This document shows, piece by piece, positions 37,501-50,790 of a stretch of DNA of 64,000 nt. A program made the translations under genes and the position numbers. The notes beneath the pieces were generated by a model that saw nothing but the letters and a program-made list of their open reading frames with translations, had not been told where the DNA came from and did no database searches. The stretch comes from Rotaria macrura. Taxonomy: Eukaryota > Rotifera > Eurotatoria > Philodinida > Philodinidae. The stretch is taken from the NCBI GenBank assembly GCA_900239685.1, contig OENT01000239.1:90452-154451 (forward strand), written 5' to 3'. Positions within the stretch are counted from its first letter, which is position 1. Each line of letters opens with the position of its first letter.

Positions 37501-39908
37501 AGAAAAACGATCTTTAAAAATAAAGTATATTCAAATTTTCTCATGGATTTTTATAATTACTACAACATTTGGATTGAAACAATTTGTGCGCATCGATTTA
37601 TTTATTTATGTATAGTTTAAATTGATATTTTTCGACAATAAAATAATATTTTTAAGGCATCCGAGTCGTGCATATATATAATGAGTGATTGATGTAGAAG
37701 AGGAGAAAACTTGTTTTTTTTCAATGATATCTAATATATTTGAAGCCTTATATCGGTAATGTTGGAGAAACAAAAGGACAGAAATCCTACAAGGGTGATA
37801 GATTCTATTGAAGCATTCATGTATGAAGTATTAATGTTGAAAACAAAATATTGTTTAAAAGTCAATCTTATTTATGGATTTTTTAAGTTTTTAGCTATTG
37901 ACATTGAAATGATTCCTGATTGAGATGCATCATTCTTTCATTGAATGAACTTGTGGTTCATCGTCATTATATGTTTAATTGTGTTTTTTTCAACTGTACT
38001 GACTTCTACTGCTTTGTTTGTCATCAAATAAGGATATTTGAATAATCAACTCTATCTTATTTTCTAATGCTATGCTTGTCAATATTTGATGCTCAAACAT
38101 AATGTTGCATTAATGTCTATGAATTTTTTTTGCTATTCAGGGGATGAACAACAGAATTTTTCAATTTACAAACTATCATGTGATATAGAAGAAAATACAC
38201 ATTATAAAGGCTATGATAAGCTATGTGTGTTGTGAAAGTATTCGTTTTATTCATTTTCGACCTGTCGATGTAGTTAATTTAACGGTATTTTTCAGAATAT
38301 CATCATGATTTGTCTTACACGAAACTAGACAATATTGAATTCAGATTGGAGCTGTGAAATAAACATTCATGTGCTCTAATGTGTTACTCATTTTATTTGT
38401 TTCAGAGATATGCAGAGGCATTGAATTTTAATGACCTATCGAATCTGTCTAATGGAACGTCTCTCACTGATTCTCATAAAGGATATTGCTGAATAGTCCC
38501 GTCTGGTCTCGTTTATTCTGTAACCCGGTCAGACTAGCTATGATGAATCCGAAAAACGTTAAATTCTTCATTTGAATTACTTTCAATGGTGGTGTGGCCT
38601 TCGTATTTCACTAACTTGCTTTACAAAACGAGAATCTAAGAAAATTTTCTAACGCTGATCTCTAGAAAATTCGAAGTTAATCTGGCCGTGAGTATATGTA
38701 TTGGAGAAGGTCAATGTGAGTGCTCATGAATAGAATATCAAACACCTAAACCCATACGGTCTGAACATGCTCGGATGTGATTCGATCCCGTAGGTTCTGG
38801 CTTTGAATTCATTTACATGAAACTGATAGTAGAAGAGGAAGACAAAACCAATACCGAATATTAATATTAAGAATCAAATGAATTTTCTTCTGCTGTTATT
38901 ACAAATCAGTCGTCGAATTTTTGTATGAAAAACGATAAAGAATGAACACTACTAAAAAAAAAAGAACCAGTGAGTTTGTTGTTAACAGATTGAAAATGAT
39001 GAGTCAATTAATATTAATCTTATGGCATTTGCACAAATATTACATCTATCAATGACTTTGACAATCCTTCATTGATTCCCACAGAAATTTTCAACTTGCA
39101 TAAACCGATGAAAAATTATTCTAGCCTGACATCCTACATTTATAGGCTCACCCTTCTCAAAATTCTCGTAGGCCAACGATACTCAAGTAAACCTGAGAAA
39201 AAAATTTTTTCAGCTCATCAGTCCTCATGAAATTTCTGAGTAAAAACCCGTGGACCATGGATGTCTATATTTTTGCATTGTTTTAAATTTAATATTAGAC
39301 TTTTCAATGTATATGGCTCTATCGAATCTTATTTTTCAGGTTAATCAACATTCTTGAGTCATGACATAAGGTTTCTATGGTAGTCGAACTGTGCAATACC
39401 AATGTTATATTTGAGCGAGATAACAAAATTCTCACGATGTAGGATATGTTCTTCACGTAACTAGTAACGCATATTAGTGAGTCTGAATGAAGGATTTACT
39501 TGATATACGTAAACATATTGCATACTGTAGTATCGTCTTCAATCGATAGATCACATCATGCTAATAAGTTCTCTTCGATTTTCTTACATTTTGTTAGGAT
39601 TTATTTCTCCATCTTGTATATTTGAACGTAACTACAGATCCAAAATTTTCTTTTTTACTATCCTATGAACGTTGTTCTTCTTCAACATATACTTCTTTCT
39701 AGTTAATGTTATTGAAAAAGGATGAATTTAAAACTAACATACATCCCATAGACGTTATTTTAAATGATCACCTGTGTTCTTCAAATGACATCGACAAACA
39801 AATGAAGAAGGACTCACCATCGATGGTATACATGAACTAGCCGAGAGCAATTTGAGAGACGTTCAATATGCTGCAGTATCACATGAATGAAAGTCAATCA
39901 GTTTTCAA
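37501..39908. other. Intergenic, nothing recognised
   Basis: About 2.4 kb. A stretch near 38480-38830 is slightly richer in GC and might be an old repeat, but I could not align it to any element. A tRNA-like B-box string near 38780 lacks a matching A box and cloverleaf. No gene is supported. Confidence 0.45.
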
Positions 39909-40270
39909 TTATGTGAGGACTTCTTCTTTAAAATGTGTATTACCACATGGTTGAACTTAAACCACAACACATGTTCGATGCAATGTAAAGAATTTATTGA
40001 ACAACCGTGCCCTCGACTACTTGCTAAACGCCTAGTCAAGTTAAGAGTTACGTGCATTCTTATAACGAAGGGTTGTAACGACGTTAGTTGTTTTCTCATT
40101 TTCCATTTTTACTAGACAACTTACTCCTCCGATTTTCTTGCACGAGACATTGGATAAGCACGAGACATCGTGCTATCATCAACCTCATCAATGTTCTGGT
40201 TGTCAAATGCTAAAGTTGAAAAAGGATCTAACTGAATATGAAATCCATTATTCTATGGTTCATGGTACGT
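39909..40270 (+). pseudogene. Broken RING / TRAF-type zinc-finger gene
   Basis: 39909-40090 reads LCEDFFFKMCITTWLNLNHN, then a CxxxC-like pair and FIEQPCPRLLAKRLVKLRVTC. This follows the second half of a RING finger (the CGHxFCxxCIxxWL pattern with the His and one Cys replaced) and the linker leading to TRAF-type fingers (GCNDV). In another frame, 40138-40270 reads LDKHETSCYHQPHQCSGCQM and KLKKDLTEYEIHY, a TRAF-type zinc finger. The frame change, the lost RING ligands and the missing 5' half show a decayed E3-ligase-type gene. An intron could explain the frame change but not the lost ligands. It may have been linked to the NHL remnant 550 bp downstream. Confidence 0.7.
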
Positions 40271-40819
40271 GTGCACACTTGTTTATAAGTGATGTGATGC
40301 CGACTCACTTCATTCTGATACTGACTGTCTCATATGATAACTTCGACTAGTGTTATCTGAGTCCAATGATGTTTTTGAATAATTCCACGATATTTCCTAT
40401 GAGATGAAACACAAAGTAGATACTTCCATCTTGAGAGTTACAATTCAGTTCAGGCAAACTGTGACAATAATGTTGCTGATATGATTATGTTCATTTGCAT
40501 TTCATTCCCATGAATCGTTTTTCTACGTGATATTTATCTATTATTTTGTTCATTCATGTTGACTATCATTTAAAATTCTATAAGTTGTGTTGTACAAGAC
40601 ATTTTGATACGACTATGGTTTGACTATTGTTCAAATTGCGAGTATATCTCCTTTCAATATTCAACTTACGATTATTAGACGATATTCAAGATGTAATCTC
40701 TCGTATTATTTTGTTGACAAGCAAAATTCTACAACTTTAATTTCCAAATTCTTATTATCAATGAGATCTGTGTGAATCTTTCAGACATTCATCTACGCAA
40801 ATGCAAGATGAGCAAGAAG

Positions 40820-41361
40820 TGCTCTTACTATCGCAGAAGGTCAAGGTGAATTTATATCATCCAACAGATGTAATCATCGACAAAGACAACGATACTTTCA
40901 TAATATCTACCATGGGAAATTGATTAGTTATACGGTAACTTTGTCGAAATAATTCTATTCAAGAAACAATATTGGACAATACCGATTGTACACAAGTGGT
41001 GATTGATGAACATGGATTTCTCTGTGCATCCGATTGTGAAAAGTATGAAATAAGATGATTCAACTTGAAACACAATAAAAAAAAGAGACAGTAGTGGCTG
41101 GTGGTCGAGAAAGAGGGAACAATAGGACATAATTATCCAGTTCGAATGGGATAGCCGTTGATAAGTTAGGCAGGCTTAGGTAATCATCGCATAGATCTTT
41201 GGTACGCTGATGTGATGCAAGTTGCTATAAGCAATAATGGAGAAACAAAAATGAATCAGTTAGACCGTCTTTCAGACTTATCATTCGATCGATATGGCAG
41301 TCTTTATGTGGAGGATCACAAAAATCATCGACTTCAACCTTTTGACATCGAATCACAGTGA
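40820..41361 (+). pseudogene. Broken NHL-repeat protein gene
   Basis: Successive NHL beta-propeller pieces appear in changing frames: AEGQGE and LYHPTDVIIDKDNDTFII (40830-40910), CTQVVIDEHGFLCASDCEKY (about 40990-41045), TVVAGGRERG (about 41090), YADVMQVAISNN and MNQLDRLSDLSFDRYGSLYV ending HRLQPFDIESQ and a stop at 41359-41361. The wording matches the large family of bdelloid NHL-repeat proteins (YPTDVI, HGFLYVSD, VVAGGNGQG, LYVVD, HRVQKF). At least four blades are recognisable but split by stops and frameshifts, so this is a relic of the C-terminal half of a gene. Confidence 0.8.
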
Positions 41362-42884
41362 CATTGTTTGTTTTTAGGAAGATGCACTTTAGTAAACGAT
41401 TATTTTCTCTCTTTCATTCTCGTATTTCTGTGCGCAATCACGAAATCGTAAGAAAAATAATCTGATTCATTACTATATCTTCTTGTTCAACAGTGTGGCT
41501 CGGCTATAATAAGCAGCACTTCATATTTGATATCTACTTAATTAATCTAAATAACAAAAACTAAACAGTACTGAATTCGCTCTTACGATTCTTTACTATT
41601 CATGAAAACGTAGGGGGCTGATTTCATGAGATGGCGATGGATGACTGACTTATTTGACTATTCTAGACTACTTATTACAATCTAGTTACTAGCATGTTAG
41701 AAACTTCCGAAGTAACTTTTAAATTGAGAATATTTCTTTTTAACCAAATGTAAATTTATAGAATCGCACCGTAATATAAGACAAAATTATTTTTATTGAT
41801 CACATACACTTGTCAAAACACTGCTCACCTTTGTCTATGTCAGGGTATATTCAACAGATACTTATGTGTAAGATATATTTTTTTTAAATATTCGATATTA
41901 ATCTGAACATTTATCTTGTCATACAAGTTTGATTTACAGCTGAGAATAACCGAGATTCTTTACTTAGAGATAAAATCTTTTATATATATATATCACATGA
42001 TATTTTCAAATATTCATAAAAATGAATGATGCGTCTATCAATACAGCATAGGTAGCATCAGATAAAAATAGGTAAAACGCATTATAACTCTTTTTTTCTC
42101 TTCATCTGACTGTGCTGCTTTTATCATAAAAAGGTGTTCTTAACTTAAAGCATTGAAACTAGAAAGAAAGAGAGAACGATTAGAAAACTAAAGCATTAGT
42201 AAGTACTTGAAATAATGTCTTGAGATTTTACAGACGGCTTCTGAACTTTAGTAAATAAACCATTCTCATCAGTATTTTGTTTTTGATGATAGGCTTTATT
42301 TTCAAGAGAATATCGTCATTGTCTATGAGTTGTAAAAGAAACGATCTCATGTTCATATGGACAGTTTAAACTGTAGGACATCTATGGGAATGCTGATCAT
42401 ACTTTTGACTAGATCATTCGATCTATTCAAATGATTTCAGAGATTAGAAGAACTTATGTTTCATCGTACAATCTTTGATAACACTTCATCAATTTTATTT
42501 TCTTTACATAGATAAATATTTGATAGCGATACATTTTGCGGGTGAAGTAAAGATATTGATATATTTATTCAAATAGTCACTCGTATCGAAATATCTCACT
42601 TCTAAAGCTCTACGAACTCAGTTGTGCATATGCATGCACGATTAAGTCTTTATTCAACAAATATTCAAACACCATCGATATTCGCCTTATTTAGTTACAA
42701 GCAATCAATATATCTGATTCCATAGAAATGTTTTTATTGGATGTTCAGATACAAATCATTCGTAAAATGTGCATAAAAATGCATATATATATATATCTAA
42801 TTGAAACCGAGTACTTCAAGTCTGTAGATAATTTAGCAGTTGTCGAAGTTATACTTGTATCTAGTATTGTACGAAGTACTTTTT
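41362..42884. other. Intergenic, nothing recognised
   Basis: About 1.5 kb, AT-rich, with short TA tracts near 41980 and 42785. No coding motif was found. Confidence 0.5.
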
Positions 42885-43537
42885 TTAGAAAGATAGAATA
42901 TTCTGGTTCCTCGTAGCATATTTCTTCACTGCTGCAATAAACTTGAAAAATATTCCCATCGAAGTTGCGTCGCCATTATTGTTAAAAATCTTATAAAGAC
43001 CTTCAGGTGACCTTTCGTAAAGTCGATAAAGTTCCATTATACCATCCCCGTTGATACCTTTAAGTAATGGTAATAGATTTCTAAGATCATTTTCGAGGAT
43101 AAAATCTATGACTTGCTGTTCGCTCCAAAAACTGATTGGACAGCTTCGATAAACGTCAGTCATATTTTTTGAAGTATCATGTGATGTCATGAACTGGGTA
43201 TCGTGTGTTTGAGAAACTGAGGGTTGACGTATTCGAACTAGATGTTCTTACGGTGTTATTCTGATTAAAAATAAACCAAAAATTTGAAAACAACTGTACT
43301 CACCTGATCGATTTTCTGAAGATTTCTTTCGTTCAAAACTATATTCATTAGTCGTTTCATTTCTACTGTTTTTATCGTGCCGATAGTGCATATTGTTGCC
43401 GTTAATACCAAATATAATATAAAGAATGACAAAATGTGAAATAATGATGCTAACTCTTTTTGGTTGATAAGAAATTGAAGACCCGTCAACACATTTTCAT
43501 GCGTACGCTTCTGGTGGTTTTCATTACAAATGTTGAT
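42885..43537 (-). CDS. SAM-domain protein, C-terminal exons
   Basis: The last exon (43193-42885) encodes CPISFWSEQQVIDFILENDL, then LLPLLKGINGDGIMELYRLY and FFKFIAAVKKY. This is the helix pattern of a sterile alpha motif, usually a protein-protein interaction domain. An upstream exon (43537-43304, 234 nt) joins it in phase 0 via GTGAGT and ACCCAG and adds a likely membrane helix (LFHILSFFILYLVLTATICTIGTI) and a basic segment ending NERNLQKIDQ. If the join is right, this is a single-pass membrane protein with a cytosolic SAM domain, and further 5' exons are missing or unrecognised. Alternatively the gene starts at the Met just after the acceptor and is a 101-residue SAM protein. The SAM exon is well supported, the membrane exon less so. 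Confidence 0.55.
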
Positions 43538-45648
43538 CTAGTGAATTCGACAACACTTATGAGAATAAGATAAATTTCGTACAAAAAACAACAAAAATGA
43601 CTAATGAGTCAACTTTAATAATTCGTATAATCAAATCTGGATGTGAAACGAAATAGATTTCAGCTATTTTTCCAGATAAATACCACAAATGGTCTTTAAA
43701 CTTATGCCTCTATGCAGGTATGAAAGAAAAAGATAATAAGAACTGATAATAATACATGTGCGCAAGTATCAACACAACCGCATTCATGTTACATCAAAAG
43801 ACACTAATGCTTGTACGTGTGTATTAATTACACTAGTTTTCAAAATCTTATACTTCAGAACAAAATGTTGATTTTAGTTTTGCGTGCATGAGAATGGGTA
43901 TAATCTCACATTGTACAAGTTGTATGATTTCTAGTTACGATGTTACTTGTACTATTACTCTTTCTAGATCCCTAAAAGTCGGTCAAGGTTTGAATAGACA
44001 TCGACTTTTCTGATGAGGATGGATTATTCTCTTCATTTACATATTGGCATGTGCAAAATTCAAAGGAATAATATAGTTTTTGAACTGAAGTATGATAGAA
44101 TTTTCTGGGGATCAGTGTACATCTTTATTAAACGAACCGTTTACATTTACTCAAACATAGCAGTGTTTAACTTCATTTCGATCGAACACAAAAGAAAGTA
44201 ATGAAAATTATTCTAAAATTTAGCGGAAGTGTAATAATTAAAGATGATTGAGTTAAGAATGTGTTGTAGTAGATGCAGACAGATGATGTTGTTTGATACT
44301 CACATGACTCTGTCAAAAGTTTACAAGTGAGACAGTCTTATCTATCCTCGCTCGAACTAAGTCATTCATATGTTTAGACTTCAGTGTTTTGCATGTTAAA
44401 CAAGCAATAATACATTCATTTACTATCGTTGTACATTTTATTTATGTAGATTCTTTCTATGATACCACGGAAAACTCTTTAAAATACTGATCAGCATCGA
44501 AGAATGAACTTGAGGTAATTATAGAATCTTGTTATCATTAGGATATGAAAATTTACTTATTTGTGAATCCTAGGAAATTTCTTTTGGATTATAGCAAGTT
44601 GTCATTGACGGAAAAAAGTGAACAACAACAATATTTTTGTACAAATAAATGCATAAATGAAATTCGAATTAGATTGTTGACTTGAGTCACTCAATTTTTA
44701 GAGCACTCTCTTGAATTACAGTCTAATGCAATGCAGTGGAGTTAGGATGAATATCAGATCGCCATTGATGTGCCGATAGATGTAATGTGTATGAGAAATA
44801 AGTACTTGTTGAAAAGAATACTTTTCTCCTAGAGCTGATATTTGATTACTGTAACTTTGTTAGGGTGTTGCTGCGTTCACCAATGCTTATTATTCTTAAT
44901 ACCTGAACAGATATCTTCGCTTTTTTTAATGATAATTATTTTGCTTTCATGTGTTCATTTTGTCAAATCAAAATCATTAAGAATGATTTCGATTCTCTTA
45001 GAATATAAAATTATTGTTCTTGTTTTCTTCTGAATGTCTATTGCAGTTATTAAAAAATATGGATAATGACAAGACAATTTATAAGGAATGTGAAACTTTC
45101 TGAGCTATCTACTTTGAAAATCTTTTACTATTCATAATAAATAGTAGTCAGAGAAGCACACCCTTGAATCTTAGAAACATTGTAACGTTCTATCATTTCG
45201 AAAGTGCACCTATAGGCGTATCGGTAGAATTATCTGAAAGTTTCTACATTATTCAATCTGAATAAAATGATGTTTTTTCTTGTGGTGTGTGTGTGTGGAG
45301 GTAATATTCGATTATTGAAATGTATTCACATTTGTTGCCGTTGTTCAACGATGGAAAATTTCCCTTATGAAAAAATTGAACCAATGACTCTGAACAAAAA
45401 ATAACAAATATCATATAGGAACTAGACTTTTATCATTTTAGATAAAACCTAAGAAGTGATTTCATATCTTTTCGACAATTTTGTCACTTATTTGAAGTAT
45501 TATTTTGTTGATTGCTTTTAAAAAGCGAATTGCGTCAATAAAACAAATAAAAATAACAAAAATAGATAAACGACGATGTTAACAAGCAGATATATCTGTG
45601 GCATAAAAAAGAATATGAGTTCAATTGGTTCTTTTACATTCGTACATC
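43538..45648. other. Intergenic, nothing recognised
   Basis: About 2.1 kb. A short GT repeat lies near 45284-45296. Frames at 44013-44201 and 44842-45033 are AT-driven. It may contain undetected 5' exons of the SAM gene on the minus strand. Confidence 0.45.
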
Positions 45649-48600
45649 TCAATCTCTATTCGATGCATCCGTTGGTTTATCTTCTTCATCTTCTCTTTTT
45701 CTTTTCCCATCACTTTGTCCTGGTCCATCTGTTAGTGTACTTGCTTTCTTGGTACCCGATACAATATCATCAATGCGTAGTAATAAAATAGCAGTCTAAA
45801 CAAAAATCAAACCATGATGAATAGTAAACAAATAAGTATCATCTTACTTCAATAGCTGTTTTAATTGTTTGCATTTTAACAGTCATGGGTTCCCATATAC
45901 CAAATTGATGCATATCGACTAAGTGACCAGTTTCACCATCAATTCCCCAAGTAAATTGATCTGGCTGTTGATAATGTTTAGCACGCAGAGCTGTTAATGT
46001 TTTAACAACATTAGCACCACAATTTTGTATTAAGGTTCGTGGAATAATTTCTAGTGCACGACTAACTGCTTTATATGGATACTTTTCAACACCTTGAAAA
46101 AAATTATCGTTCCCTTGACTATCACCGTTACTCATCGTATCGAGTGCTCTAAAGATAATTGAAATAATTTCAAATAAAACTTTTATTTTCAATTAACGAA
46201 CCTTGAAAGGGCCATCTCTACGGCGCCACCACCAGGTGTCAAACGTGGTTCAAGCATCACGTTACGTGTCACATTCAAAGCATCATGAAAATTTCGCTCT
46301 ATTTCATTCAAAACATCTTTATTTGCACCTCGTAAAATGATCGTACAAGCTTTGGGATCTTTGCATTGATCGAAAAATGTATAATATCTAATGTTAAACG
46401 ATGGAAACAATTTTATTCATAGGAAACAAACAGTAAACTCAATCTATTCTTACTCATCGCCAATCTTTCGTATTTCAAATAGGCCACAACCGGTTCCAAC
46501 ATCATTTTCTTTTAAATCCGCTGTATCATTGACAATGCTAGCACCAGTTGCTCGTGAAATTCGATTATTATCGGATTTTTTCGTACGACGCACAGCTGAT
46601 ATTCCAGCGGCAGCCAAATAATGAGCAGCAACATCTTGAGAAGAAAGTTTTGTAAATCAAAGACTTTAGAATACTTTTCTTTTCGATGAACTTTACCAGA
46701 TATTCCTTTTTCTGTAACAATAACATCAGGTTTAACAGCAATAATATCTTGACACATGTCACGAATACATTCTTCTTCTAATTGTAACATACGTCTATAA
46801 ATAATTTGAAAATGATGTCGAATCTATTTTATGTATTTTACATAGCATCCATGATCGCCAGTATTTTTATCAAGCACACTTCTTCAATGTTTTACTAAGA
46901 ATGCTATGATTTTATTCGAATAATAAACTATAATAATGAGAATGTCGACCGAGCATTCTATCAGTATGAGTCTTCCTTACATTAATATATAGTGTCTACT
47001 ATTAAAGCATAACGCTTGAAAAACCTGCTGTTCCCCGATTCGATTTTTATCGATTGTTTTTTAATGTTCATACCGACTTTTCTGAAATAAAGATCTGATC
47101 AATCTTTATGATTGTCATCAAAGCTCTTTTTTGTCTGATAGTCAAAACGTTTTCATCGTAAAAATTTCGCTTGATCCGAATTTTGAGAAACTCGTCTGCT
47201 TTCAAAGGTATCCTAAATGGGATTTCATTTTATAATGAAAATAATTCTAGTAAAATTGTGATCACTCGATTCGAAACTAGTTCAATCTGATATCTAGATA
47301 TTTACGTAATCAATACTCTTGTACTGATCTCTACTTATATTCGCCGTCCGATAGATAAATTTTATTTAGAATAGCGTTAGATCATTTCTCATTCTATAAC
47401 TGAGTATGCTTCTATGAAATTACGTCCTTATCGATGTACAAAGAACTTATGAAAATCTTGATAGGACGATTTAATGAGACTCGCTTGAATTATCAAAATT
47501 CTGTATGTGCACACTACATAATAGAAACAGTCTATGTGAAAAAAAAACTAGAATATCGAATTGAACACTAAAGTATCATTAAAATCTCGATTCGGATTGA
47601 TTCTTAAGACACAAACACTTGAGAAATCCTCAAGTAGTTTAATATGACAACTAATTATTTTGTTACTATTTGATTCGACCTATGAACAAAGGATTCAATG
47701 AAATAGTGAGATTCGACTACAAGGGATAAGATTGACTTGACGTTTTTCTGAACACTCAATAAGAAGATCAATTATACATACGTAAAATCAGGTTCATTAC
47801 TAAATTCAAGTGATGTTTGACTTTCGCCTTTTTTGTATTCAAGGGAACAATCAAGTAAAACAATACGTGGATTTTCGATACGTCTAAATAGATAATTCAA
47901 GCCATCACTGACAATCAAACTTCATCGAAATATCTCCATACCTTTTCATTTTTGGATGAACAACATCTTTATTAAGCATAACACCTTTTAGTAGATATGA
48001 ATCTTCAATCGAACCACCTGGTATCTATATTTAGAAAAATTCATTAACAGTAAAAACAAAACTATAAATAATATGACGAAAACAAACTTTTTCAAAACGA
48101 ACATATCGTTTAATATCGATTTCTCGTCGTCCATTTTCATTAATCATGACAGTTTGCACAGCATCAAGAGATATTTGAGAAGCCAAATCATTCCTAATTT
48201 AACATATTCATTGAACAAAATAAATTGAATAGTATTTTGTTACGAGCATACCATCTAGATAAATATTTTGTTCCAATACACGTTTTAACTACACGTAACA
48301 TTTCATTACGATTGGTAACATCAACAGGTAAACTAGCTTTTGTTCTCATGATTTCAATGCAATCTTCAAGTGCTTTTCGATATGCACGAATAATTACTGT
48401 TGGATGTAGACCTTGCTGTAGATACTTTTCAGTTTGAGCTAATAGTTCACCAGCTAGACGAAATAGAAAACGAAGAATTGATTTATTCAATAATATGACA
48501 CATGGAAATATTACCTAAAATAATTACACTTGTTGTACCATCACCGACTTCTTCATCTTGTGTTCGACTTATTTCAATCATCGATTTACCAGCAGGATGT

Positions 48601-49043
48601 TGAACTTGAATCTATGTTATTATTTGATATAAGACGATTAGAAAAACGGATTCAATTGTTTTTACTTCGCGTAAAATGGCATTGCCATCATTTGTTAGGA
48701 CGATGCCACCCATAGGATCAAGTACCATCTATTAAAGCAATCGTCTAGATGAAAATCTAACTATCAGTAGGACAAACTTTAAGCATTGCACGTGGCCCAA
48801 GACAAGTACGAATAGTATCAGCAATAGTCTAGCAAAAATAAAATAACACGAGAAATTTAAAGATAGACAAGAAAATAAATACTTTAGCAGCAAAAACATT
48901 ACTAAATTGAGCTTTTTTCCCTTGATCTCGTTTTGTATTTCCACCTAGTTATTTGATAAATGTCAATGATCACTACAATATAGATTGTATTAATTACTTA
49001 GAATCATAATTGGTTGAGAACTACCATGATTGCCGATCATCAT
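45649..49043 (-). CDS. CCT3: T-complex protein 1 subunit gamma (CCT3), 14 exons
   Basis: Subunit of the cytosolic CCT/TRiC chaperonin that folds actin and tubulin. Exons, 5' to 3': 49043-48998, 48944-48883, 48828-48778, 48728-48666, 48611-48515, 48453-48252, 48193-48088, 48024-47942, 47883-47782, 46794-46697, 46634-46454, 46387-46202, 46148-45848 and 45795-45649, giving 1725 nt and 574 residues. Landmarks are LGPRAMLKMVLDPMGGIVLT, the ATP-site GDGTT (96-100), LLDCSLEYKKGESQT, KPDVIVTEKGIS, ACTIILRGANKDVL, PGGGAVEMALSRAL, LIQNCGANVVKTL and GIWEPMTVKMQT. These distinguish gamma from the other seven subunits. The C-terminus extends about 15 residues beyond vertebrate CCT3 with a charged GKRKREDEEDK tail. 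One intron (46795-47781) is 987 bp while the others are about 45-75 bp. Divergent from the MORN2-like gene. Confidence 0.96.
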
Positions 49044-50790
49044 TTTAAAGTTTTTATTCAAAGATTATCGAATCTATCTAGAAGAAGTTTCACATGGATC
49101 AATTAAAGTTCCTTCATTACCATCATATTAAAATCTAATACTAGGAGCAAAAGCATAAGAAGAACCAATATAATCAATGGTTTCTATCGACCTATCATAT
49201 GAAATGTAATAACTTGAAAGTGACATCTACGAGGGATTTCAATCATATCATTATAGAGAAAGCAAGCGTGTATGTTCAAAATATTATAAAAATGAATTTC
49301 TAAATTAACAAAAGATGAGAACGTTCTGTCGTGTAGCCTTCATAAAATTAGGAACTTAACAGAAGATAATCGATTGGAAAATCTTTCAATGATCGATTTT
49401 GAACGAACCAAAAAAACAAGAGTTTTCTAGAAAACCTTGAGAACAAAATACAAAGGTTGAAATATTATCAAGAAATTCTATTGCCCGTTTTATTGTTTAG
49501 TGAAACAATACTGACATGAATTCAAATATTCATGCAGAATCAATTTCACTATGTTTACTGAATATACTTGAAAAACATCTAATTCGATATTAGCATGAGC
49601 TATCAAATTTAATAGAGATTTTGTCACAAATTTTATAATCTTGTACATGAATTTCTATGTTTCTAAAGAATCATGTTTGCATGTAACAATAGAAATACGA
49701 AGAAACTTTTCTTCTTTACTCTGACATATCACATATGGCATATTTCTCTCTAATGAACATATGGTTACGAAAGATTCTTGAAAAATATCTGCACTTCATA
49801 AGTCGTCAATAGGAATTAAAAGTTAACATTCATCTATTGATTATTTCTCGTTTCTAGACATAACTTCTTCTTCTCCTTCTCTAATCCAGAGTGAAACTAA
49901 AATTATATACTCCGATGTGTAAAATGAGAAGTAATCGTGTTGCAAAATCATTATAAAAATTCAGTGTTGGTGAAAATCATTTGTTGCAAAAATCTACTAT
50001 GACAAAATAGTCGTTGAAACAAGGAATTTTTCGAATCAGATTCTTCGGAACTGAAATTTAATGCAGCTCAATGTTGTTTAGTTTAGAAGTGTATACAACT
50101 GGATAGGCCAATCAGTTCGACAACAATAAGATTTCAGTAAAAACATTGTCAAGATAAACTGATTGAAAAAGAAACCCAATTAGTTTCTTTCAATGCCATA
50201 TCTCTGTGTTGTTGTTCGTACGTCTAAAGGAGCCAAAACGTATTGTTTAGAAAAAGACATTTCAACATTTGACAATATACGCATCCTAATTTGGAGCACA
50301 TCTGGGAAATAGAAACTCGTCGGAAAATAAATTGCTTGTATTTGTACATAACTGTTTTATGTCTGTACATTTTGAAGTTACCCGAGTATACTTTCGTACG
50401 TTATAGAGTGAACAACTAGCTTGGTAATAGATACACAATGACAAAAGTAAACTTTATGTAGTTTTAGTAAAGTCTGAATTTTTTGTATATTATCCCGGTT
50501 TGAGAAGATATTGTGATATGTTTCTGTTTTATTGATTTCTCATGGATTAAATATTGTTTTCATGATGATGTTTTTTTTTCATGTCAACAACATTTGTGAT
50601 GCGCAGTATGAATACCATAGGCTTCGAAGAATTATTTTCTTTCTTTGTGGGCTTATTTTTTTCTCTCAAACATGAATTGAAGAAGGAGAGAGAAAAAGCA
50701 AGACAATCTTTATTTTCTCATTTTCCTTTGTCATCAATTTAATGAACACAAGTACAAGCAGTCAAAATAAAACTACTTGAGCATTCAATT
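49044..50790. promoter_or_regulatory. Divergent spacer between CCT3 and the MORN2-like gene
   Basis: A 1.7-kb head-to-head interval that must contain both 5' ends. I see no coding frame, repeat family or clear TATA box, and a shared promoter cannot be shown from sequence alone. Confidence 0.35.

Noticed and set aside
38760-38820. tRNA-like B-box string (GATTCGATCCC)
   Set aside because: No matching A box, no 7-bp acceptor stem and no cloverleaf could be drawn.
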